Source: Loktanella atrilutea
Lineage (GTDB): Bacteria > Pseudomonadota > Alphaproteobacteria > Rhodobacterales > Rhodobacteraceae
Direction: 5' to 3'
Length of the DNA: 64,000 nucleotides
Assembly (NCBI RefSeq): GCF_900128995.1
Contig: NZ_FQUE01000004.1
Coordinates: 124,001 to 188,000, forward strand
Every line of letters starts with the position of its first letter. Positions within the stretch are counted from its first letter, which is position 1. Below the pieces are notes generated by a model. That model made no database searches. It saw only the letters and a list, made by a program, of their open reading frames with translations, and was not told where the DNA came from. Below are positions 57,404 to 64,000 of the stretch, piece by piece. The translations under genes were made by a program, and so were the position numbers.

Positions 57404-60400
57404 ATGCGCGACTTTCGCGATGAGGACGTCAGCCCCGCGGCGCGCGGGATCATTCGGCGCGAGTCGGGGGCAGAGGCGGGCTATGCCGAACCGGGGGCGG
57501 TGCTGGCGCAAGAGGATCCGGTGCACCTCGTGGGCTTCGCGCCCTTCGCCTATCCGGCGCGGCTGGGGGCGAACAAGGCGGCGCTGCTGGCGAACTATTC
57601 CGACATCCTTGCGGCGACGCGGACGGGAGAGCTGGTCACGCCCGCCGCCGAATGGCTGATCGACAATCATTACGTGGTCGAGGAGAGCTTTCGCCACCTC
57701 AGGCGCGACCTCGTGCCCCGTTATTATCACAAGCTGCCGCAGGTCGCGACGGAGGGTCACGGCCGGGTGCCGGCGGTGCTGGCCTTTGCATGGCGTTACG
57801 TGGCGCTGGGCAATTCGGATTTTCACGCGGATACGCTGACCGACATGGCGCGGGGCTATCAGCGGCACCGGGTGTTCACCATCGGCGAGATCTGGGCGAT
57901 CCCCGCGATGCTGCGCTTCGTCCTGCTGGAGAACCTGCGGCGCATTTCCGACCGGGTGAATGCCGCGCGGGCGGACCGGGTGGCGGCGAACGCGCTGGCC
58001 GACAGGCTGATGGCGGAGGACGGTGCGCCCTGGCCCTTCGGGCCGGAGCGTCCGGTGTCAGAGGCCTTTGCGGCGCAGCTGCTGTACCGCCTGCGTGACG
58101 GCAGTCAGGCGGCGGACGACGCGCTGGCCAGGCTGGAGGCGACGCTGGACGCGCAGGGGACCGACAGCGCGCAGGTGCTGCAGCACGAACACGCGCGACA
58201 GTCGGCGGCCAACGTGGCGGTCGGCAACGTGATCCGCAGCATGCGGCGGCTGGACGAGACGAACTGGACGACGTGGTTCGAGGCCATCAGCCGCGTCGAC
58301 GAAATCCTGCAGCGGTCCGAGGATTTTCCACGCCTCGACCGGGCGACGCGCAACGACTATCGCGACACCATCGAGCGGATCGCGCACCGGTCGGACCTGA
58401 GCGAGGGCGAGGTGGCCGAGCGTGCGCTTGCGATGGCGGAAGGCCCGCTGGTGGGCCACCTGCTGGTCGGGTGCGATGCGGCGGCGTTCCGCGCCGCCTG
58501 CGGCTATCGCGCGACGTGGCGCGAGCGGATGCTGGCCCGGGTCCGGCAGGCGGACTGGTGGGGCATTTTCGTGCCGGCGCTGGTGCTGACGGTGCTGATC
58601 GCGGGGGGCGTCACGGCGCTGTTGCCGGACAACCTGCCGTGGATCGTGGATGCGCTGTTCTTCGTCCTGTCGCTGCTGACCGTGTCGGAGGCGGCGATGG
58701 GCATCGTGAACCTGCTGGGCGCGCGGCTGGTGCCGGTCAGCCGCCTGCCGGCCTACGACTACGATGCCGGGATTCCAGAGGAAGCCCGCACGCTGGTCGC
58801 CGTGCCGACCCTGATCGGCGATCTGGACAGCGTCGACGATGCGGTGCGGCTGCTTGAACTGCATTACCTGTCCAACCCCGATGGGGCGGTGGATTTCGCG
58901 CTGGTCACCGATTGGCCGGATTCGACGCAGGAGGAGAGCGCCGAGGACCGTCGCGTCCTTGACCACGCGCGGGCCGAGGTCGATGCGCTGGCGGACCGCT
59001 ATGCCCATGTCGGACGGCGGTTCTACCTGCTGCACCGCAACCGGATCTGGAACGAGGCCGACAGCATCTGGATGGGGTGGGAACGCAAGCGCGGCAAGCT
59101 GGCGGAACTGAACGCCCTGCTGCTAGGCACCGGAGAGACGACCTTCATGGACATCAGCCCGCGTCCGCCGCTGGGCATCCGCTATGTCGTGACGCTGGAC
59201 AGCGACACGCGGCTGCCGCGTGGCACGGTGGCGGCGCTGGTGGGCAAGATGATGCACCCCGTCAACGCGCCGGTCACGGACCCGGACACGGGCATCGTCA
59301 CCGGCGGGCATGCCCTGATGCAGCCGCGCGTCACGCCGTCGCTGACGACGGGAGAGGACGCATCGGTCTTTCAGAAGGTCTTTTCGGCCGGGCGGGGGAT
59401 GGACCCTTACGTCTTTACAGTGTCGGACCTTTATCAGGACCTGCTGGATCAGGGGTCGTTCACCGGCAAGGGCATCTACGACATCCGCGCCTTCGATGCG
59501 GCGATGGCCGGGCGGTTTCCCGAGAACCGGGTGCTGAGCCACGATCTGATCGAAGGCAACCTTGCCCGCGCGGCGCTGGCGACGGACGTGCAGGTGGTCG
59601 AGGATTTTCCCGTCCGCTACGACGTCGACGTGTCGCGCCAGCACCGCTGGATCCGGGGCGACTGGCAGTTGCTGCCCTTCATCCTTGATTCGAAGAACGG
59701 GCTGAGCGGTCTGGGGCGGCTGAAGATGGTGGACAACCTGCGCCGGTCGCTGGTGCCGCCCGCGTGGGTGCTGTCGGTCGTGCTGGGCTGGCTGGTGCTG
59801 CCCGCCGCGGCGGTCTGGGTGTGGATGCTGGTGCTGGTCGTGACGCTGTTCTTCATGCCGCTGATGACGGTGCCGCTGGGGCTGGTGCCGTCGCAGCCGG
59901 GCGTCGCCGTGGGGCGCCACATGACCCGCGTCGCGCAGGATCTGGGCGCCCGCGGCAGCGAGATCGGGCTGCGGCTGATCTTCATGGCGCATCAGGCCTG
60001 CAATGCCACCGATGCGATCGCGCGCACGCTCTGGCGGTTGGGTGTATCGCGGCAGCGGATGCTGGAATGGCGCACGGCGCAGCAGGTCCATGCGGGCGGC
60101 AGCCGCAGCCGGCGGGCGTGGTGGCTGCGAATGATGGGATCGCCGATCATCGGCGCCCTCGCCTTCGGGCTGACCCTGTTGCTGAACCCGGTCGCATGGG
60201 CGCCGGCGGCGCTGCTGTGCTTCTGCTGGATCGCGGCGCCGGGCGTGGCGCATGCCGTCTCGCGGTCCATGGAAACCGAGGACCGGCTCGTCGTCTCGGC
60301 CCGCGAGGCGGCGACCCTGCGGCGCGTGGCGCGGACGACATGGCGGTTCTTCGAGACCTTCGTGACCGAGGCGACGCATCACCTGCCGCCCGACAACTAT

Positions 60401-63400
60401 CAGGACGACCCGGCACCCAAGGTGGCGGAGCGGACCTCGCCCACCAACATCGGGCTTTACCTGCTGTCGGTGTTGTCGGCCCGCGATCTGGGGTGGATCG
60501 GCCAGACCGATGCGCTGAACCGGATCGAGCGGACGGTGGCGACGCTGGAGAAGATGGAGCGTTACCGGGGGCATCTGTTCAACTGGTACGACACCCGCGA
60601 CCTGTCGGTGCTGCAGCCGCGCTATGTCTCTTCGGTGGACAGCGGCAACCTTGCGGGACACCTGATCGCCCTGTCCTCTGCCCTGCGGGCCTGGGCGGAC
60701 AATCCGAGCGTTCACGCGCAGGGCAACCTGACGGGGATCGGCGATACGCTGGCGGTGCTGGTCGAACGGCTGGGCCGGGTGCCCGACGACCGCCGCACGC
60801 TGCGGCCGATGCGCCGCCGGCTGGAGGAGCTGGTCACGGGATTTGGCCGCAGCCACGCGGCCTATATGGCAGAGCCGCAGCTGGCGACGCTGCGGGCGCT
60901 GAACCTGACGCTGATCGCCGCCGACATCGCGCGGCTGGCGGCGGACTTCCATGGCGAATCGGATCGCGCGGAAACCGCAGAGGTTCTGTGGTGGGCACAG
61001 GCGCTGCGGGCGAACTGCGACCAGATCGTGGGCGATACCGGCGAGGGCGGGCCGAGCCGCGCCGACCTGATCCGCACCGTCTCGGCCCTGGCGGAACGGG
61101 TGCGCAAGCTGGCGTTCGAGATGGACTTTGCCATGCTGCTGAACCCGGAAAAGCGGCTGCTGTCGATCGGTTTCCGTCCCGACAGCCGCGAGATGGACGA
61201 CAGCTGCTACGATCTGCTGGCGTCGGAGGCGCGTCTGGCCAGTCTTTTCGCCATCGCCAAGGGCGACGTGCCCACCGCGCACTGGCTGCGGCTGGGGCGA
61301 CCGGTGACCAGCGTCGGCATCCACAGCGCGCTGCTGTCGTGGTCGGGGTCGATGTTCGAATACCTGATGCCGCCGCTGGTGATGCACGAACGCACGGGCG
61401 GCATCCTGAACGGGGCGAACACGCAGGCGGTGCGCGCCCAGATGCAGCACGGGCGCAGCCTGAACCTGCCATGGGGCGTGTCGGAAAGCGCCTTTTCCGC
61501 CCGCGACCGCGAGATGAACTACCAATACTACGCCTTTGGCGTGCCGCATCTGGCGCTGAAGCGGATGCAGAGCAGCGATCACGTTGTGGCGCCCTATGCA
61601 ACGCTGATGGCCGCGCAGATCGATCCGGCGGCGGCGGTGCGGAACCTCGCGCGGCTGGACGCGCTGGGGGCCTTCGGGCCCTACGGCTACTTCGACGCCA
61701 TCGACTTTACCGCGACGCGGATGCCCGAAGGGCAGGACCACGTCGTCGTGCGCAACGTCATGGCGCATCACCACGGCATGTCCATCGTGGCGATCGCGAA
61801 CGTCATCCTCGACGGTATCCATCGCGACCGGTTCCACGCGGACCCGGTCATCAAGGCCGCCGAACTGCTGCTGCAGGAAAAGGCCCCGCGCGAGATCATT
61901 CCCGTCACCCGGGGCGGAGAGCTGGTGCCGCGCGATCCGCAGGCGGACGGCGGCGATGCGACCGTCACCGTGTCCGACAGCCCGGCCACCGACACGCCGA
62001 TGGTGGCGCTGCTGTCCAACGGGCGGCTGTCGTCGCTGGTGTCGGGCACCGGGGCCGGTCCGCTGTGGCTGGACGACATCGCGATCACCCGCTGGCGGCC
62101 CGATCCGACCGTCGACACCGGCGGCATCTATCTGTTCCTGCGCGACGCCGCCTCGCACGACTGGTGGTCGGCCACGACCACGCCGCGCGCCGCCCATGGC
62201 GAAACCGCGCGGGCCGTCTTTTCGGTTCACAAGGCAGAGTTCGCCAAGTCGGCCCACGGCATCGACAGCCTGATGGAGGTGATCGTCGCGACCGAGGCAA
62301 TGGGCGAGGGGCGGCGGTTGACCCTGCGCAACACCACCACCCGCAGCCGCACCATCGAGGTCACGAGCTACGGCGAGATCGTGCTGGACAGGGCGGATGC
62401 CGATATCGCGCACCCGGCGTTTTCCAAGATGTTCGTGAAGACCGCGATCCGCGACGACGGCCGCACCATCACCGCCTTTCGCAACCCGCGCGCCGCCGGC
62501 GACCGGGTGCTGCACATGGCGCACCTGCTGGCCGGCGCCGCCGACCGCAGGCCGGCGCAGGCGGAAACCGACCGCCGGGCCTTTATCGGGCGGGGGCGCG
62601 ATCTGGGCACGGCGGCGGCCTTCGATGCCGGGGCGCGGCTGGGCGGGGCGGACGGCTTTACCCTGGACCCGATCTTTGCCATCCGCCGTCAGGTGACGAT
62701 CCCGCCGGGCAAGACCGTGGCGCTGACCTACTGGACATTGGTCGCCGACACGGCAGAGGAACTCGATCATGCGATCCTGCACCACCGGCAGGACGACATC
62801 TTTGCCCACGAAGACCGGATGACCTGGAGCATGAGCCAGGTGCAGCTGCGCCACGCGGCGATTTCCCTGCCCGAGGCGGCGCTGTTCCGGCAGGTCGCGG
62901 CGGGCCTGCTGTGGCCGGACCCGCGCCTTGCGATCCAGGACGAGGGGCTGCGCGACGCGGTCGGCCCGCAGGACGCGCTGTGGCCGCTGGGGCTGTCGGG
63001 CGACCATCCGATCATGCTGCTGCGCACCGACGACGAGGCGGACCTTGAAATCGTGCGCCGGGCGATCCGGCTGGCGGACTATCTGCGGCTGCACGGGCTG
63101 CAGGCGGATCTGGTGATCCTGAACGAACGCAAATCGTCCTATACGCAGGACCTGCAGGCGACGATCCAGAACATGTGCGACATGGCGGCACGGGCCGGGC
63201 ACCTCGACCCCGCGCGGCGCACGGTTTTCCCGGTGCGGCGCGACCAGATCTCCGACACGACGTTCGAGACCCTGATCTCGACCGCCCGCATCGTGCTGCA
63301 CACCCGGAACGGCAAGCTGGGCGAGCAGCTGGCGCGGTTGCTGGTGCCGGGCGAGGGCGTGCCGCCGCCCGCCATCGCCCTGCCGGCGCATCTGCCGCCG

Positions 63401-64000
63401 CTGCACCGCCGCACCCCCGATTTCCCGCAAGAGGATCTGCCGATGTGGAACGGCACCGGCGGATTCTCGGCCGACGGTCTGGAATACGTCGTGCGGATGC
63501 GCCACGGCGAACGCACGCCGCATCCCTGGATCAACGTCATTGCGCACGAGGATTTCGGGTTTCACGTCTCGGCCGGCGGTGCCGCCTTCACGTGGTCCGT
63601 GAACTCTCGCGATTACCAGATCACACCGTGGAGCAACGATCCCGTCAGCAACCGCCCCGGCGAGGCGATCCTGATCCACGACCCCGCGACCGGGCGCGTG
63701 ATCTCTCCCTTCGCGGCGCTGTCTGACGATCCCCATGCGATCCACGAGGCGCGGCACGGGCTGGGGCGGTCGACCTTCCGGGTCTGGACCGACTGGATCG
63801 AGGCCGAGGCGGTGATGACGCTTGTGCCGGACGCACCGGCGCGGCTGACCGCGCTGACCCTGCGGCACCGGGGCGCGCAGCCCCTGCGGCTGAACGTGAT
63901 CGCCTGTGCCGAGCTGGTGCTGGACAACAACCGGGGCCGCACCGCGCAGGTGATCCGGGCGGGGCGCGATGCGGCGCTGAACGCCGTCGTCGGGCGCAAT
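57404..64000 (+). CDS. ndvB: Cyclic beta-1,2-glucan synthase, NdvB/ChvB type (3' end beyond window)
   Basis: 2199 codons remain open to the window end; complete NdvB proteins are about 2800 residues. Near residues 78-130, AEWLIDNHYVVEESF and PRYYHKLPQV form the family start. Membrane segments lie at about 385-432, 785-822 and 910-950. The GT84 core has DSDT (599-602), SHDLIEG (from 712) and RWIRGDW (from 748). A glycoamylase-like part follows (FNWYDTRDLS, SSVDSGNLAGHL near 1060-1090), then HHHGMS (about 1455) and the beginning of the GH94 phosphorylase-like domains. The enzyme builds and cyclises periplasmic glucans used in osmoadaptation and host contact. Confidence 0.93.
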   Translation, partial: MRDFRDEDVSPAARGIIRRESGAEAGYAEPGAVLAQEDPVHLVGFAPFAYPARLGANKAALLANYSDILAATRTGELVTPAAEWLIDNHYVVEESFRHLRRDLVPRYYHKLPQVATEGHGRVPAVLAFAWRYVALGNSDFHADTLTDMARGYQRHRVFTIGEIWAIPAMLRFVLLENLRRISDRVNAARADRVAANALADRLMAEDGAPWPFGPERPVSEAFAAQLLYRLRDGSQAADDALARLEATLDAQGTDSAQVLQHEHARQSAANVAVGNVIRSMRRLDETNWTTWFEAISRVDEILQRSEDFPRLDRATRNDYRDTIERIAHRSDLSEGEVAERALAMAEGPLVGHLLVGCDAAAFRAACGYRATWRERMLARVRQADWWGIFVPALVLTVLIAGGVTALLPDNLPWIVDALFFVLSLLTVSEAAMGIVNLLGARLVPVSRLPAYDYDAGIPEEARTLVAVPTLIGDLDSVDDAVRLLELHYLSNPDGAVDFALVTDWPDSTQEESAEDRRVLDHARAEVDALADRYAHVGRRFYLLHRNRIWNEADSIWMGWERKRGKLAELNALLLGTGETTFMDISPRPPLGIRYVVTLDSDTRLPRGTVAALVGKMMHPVNAPVTDPDTGIVTGGHALMQPRVTPSLTTGEDASVFQKVFSAGRGMDPYVFTVSDLYQDLLDQGSFTGKGIYDIRAFDAAMAGRFPENRVLSHDLIEGNLARAALATDVQVVEDFPVRYDVDVSRQHRWIRGDWQLLPFILDSKNGLSGLGRLKMVDNLRRSLVPPAWVLSVVLGWLVLPAAAVWVWMLVLVVTLFFMPLMTVPLGLVPSQPGVAVGRHMTRVAQDLGARGSEIGLRLIFMAHQACNATDAIARTLWRLGVSRQRMLEWRTAQQVHAGGSRSRRAWWLRMMGSPIIGALAFGLTLLLNPVAWAPAALLCFCWIAAPGVAHAVSRSMETEDRLVVSAREAATLRRVARTTWRFFETFVTEATHHLPPDNYQDDPAPKVAERTSPTNIGLYLLSVLSARDLGWIGQTDALNRIERTVATLEKMERYRGHLFNWYDTRDLSVLQPRYVSSVDSGNLAGHLIALSSALRAWADNPSVHAQGNLTGIGDTLAVLVERLGRVPDDRRTLRPMRRRLEELVTGFGRSHAAYMAEPQLATLRALNLTLIAADIARLAADFHGESDRAETAEVLWWAQALRANCDQIVGDTGEGGPSRADLIRTVSALAERVRKLAFEMDFAMLLNPEKRLLSIGFRPDSREMDDSCYDLLASEARLASLFAIAKGDVPTAHWLRLGRPVTSVGIHSALLSWSGSMFEYLMPPLVMHERTGGILNGANTQAVRAQMQHGRSLNLPWGVSESAFSARDREMNYQYYAFGVPHLALKRMQSSDHVVAPYATLMAAQIDPAAAVRNLARLDALGAFGPYGYFDAIDFTATRMPEGQDHVVVRNVMAHHHGMSIVAIANVILDGIHRDRFHADPVIKAAELLLQEKAPREIIPVTRGGELVPRDPQADGGDATVTVSDSPATDTPMVALLSNGRLSSLVSGTGAGPLWLDDIAITRWRPDPTVDTGGIYLFLRDAASHDWWSATTTPRAAHGETARAVFSVHKAEFAKSAHGIDSLMEVIVATEAMGEGRRLTLRNTTTRSRTIEVTSYGEIVLDRADADIAHPAFSKMFVKTAIRDDGRTITAFRNPRAAGDRVLHMAHLLAGAADRRPAQAETDRRAFIGRGRDLGTAAAFDAGARLGGADGFTLDPIFAIRRQVTIPPGKTVALTYWTLVADTAEELDHAILHHRQDDIFAHEDRMTWSMSQVQLRHAAISLPEAALFRQVAAGLLWPDPRLAIQDEGLRDAVGPQDALWPLGLSGDHPIMLLRTDDEADLEIVRRAIRLADYLRLHGLQADLVILNERKSSYTQDLQATIQNMCDMAARAGHLDPARRTVFPVRRDQISDTTFETLISTARIVLHTRNGKLGEQLARLLVPGEGVPPPAIALPAHLPPLHRRTPDFPQEDLPMWNGTGGFSADGLEYVVRMRHGERTPHPWINVIAHEDFGFHVSAGGAAFTWSVNSRDYQITPWSNDPVSNRPGEAILIHDPATGRVISPFAALSDDPHAIHEARHGLGRSTFRVWTDWIEAEAVMTLVPDAPARLTALTLRHRGAQPLRLNVIACAELVLDNNRGRTAQVIRAGRDAALNAVVGRN

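Noticed and set aside
55164-57868. Fusion of sqdB and sqdD in one long reading frame
   Set aside because: The long minus-strand frames overlap only because neighbouring frames lack stops. sqdB ends with TGA at 55964-55966, which shares a base with the sqdD ATG.
59764-63048. A 1094-codon plus-strand frame inside ndvB
   Set aside because: It is the +1 shadow of the ndvB frame, Arg/Gly/Ala rich, with no recognisable domain. It does not indicate a frameshift, because the real frame is continuous from 57404.
59123-63868. A 1581-codon open frame antisense to ndvB
   Set aside because: High GC content with G/C at third positions keeps antisense frames open. The plus-strand frame carries the complete glucan-synthase motif set, whereas the antisense product is Arg/His/Gln rich with no known domain.

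Overview
The window looks like chromosomal DNA of a marine-type Rhodobacteraceae (roseobacter-like alphaproteobacterium). This rests on the high GC content, the RpoH2-type heat-shock sigma factor, the SqdB-SqdD-SqdC sulfolipid order known from Rhodobacter sphaeroides, the short HisG with HisZ, the xdhABC plus BMP-type transporter block, TRAP and ABC uptake systems, and a giant cyclic beta-1,2-glucan synthase. No rRNA, tRNA, phage, IS element or CRISPR array was recognised. Genes are packed tightly, and ATGA or TGATG stop/start overlaps are common.

Layout. 1-6450: a cobU fragment, then rpoH, a ChaN-like protein, coaBC, dut and moeB in one direction, followed by an amino-acid ABC binding protein and permease. 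6579-11889: M3 peptidase, a small protein, a CDF metal exporter, an SH3 protein, a 2-hydroxyacid dehydrogenase and a Pro-rich lipoprotein. 11964-20408: a tiny lipoprotein, panC-panB, a DUF7002-like protein, dimethylglycine dehydrogenase, an FAD oxidase with an aldo/keto reductase, and a DUF6614-like protein. 20489-29849 (minus): one probable operon, xdhA-xdhB-xdhC followed by the ATPase, two permeases and the BMP binding protein of a nucleoside/purine-type ABC importer, closed by a clear intrinsic terminator. 30284-35014 (plus): TRAP dctP-dctQ-dctM, an amidase and a 53-residue membrane protein in one overlapping operon.

35036-48644: an ArsR/SRPBCC pair, a beta-hydroxyacid dehydrogenase, dnaE, a lipoprotein, a divergent PRISE-reductase/HxlR pair, slyX, hisS-hisZ-hisG, an exported Cys-rich protein and a GH25 muramidase. 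48831-54316: a complete oppABCDF oligopeptide importer. 54313-57178 (minus): sqdB-sqdD-sqdC for sulfoquinovosyl diacylglycerol. 57404-64000: an ndvB-type cyclic glucan synthase running off the window, divergent from sqdB.

The most unusual signal is a set of dispersed GC-hairpin plus A-rich-tail repeats in gene junctions (3278, 6448, 23770, 29967 and 42976). One related copy lies in frame inside xdhB (27255-27330). A second class is a perfect 22-bp palindrome found in two convergent gene ends (17363 and 41049). Gene functions are inferred from motifs and family knowledge; no database search was run.
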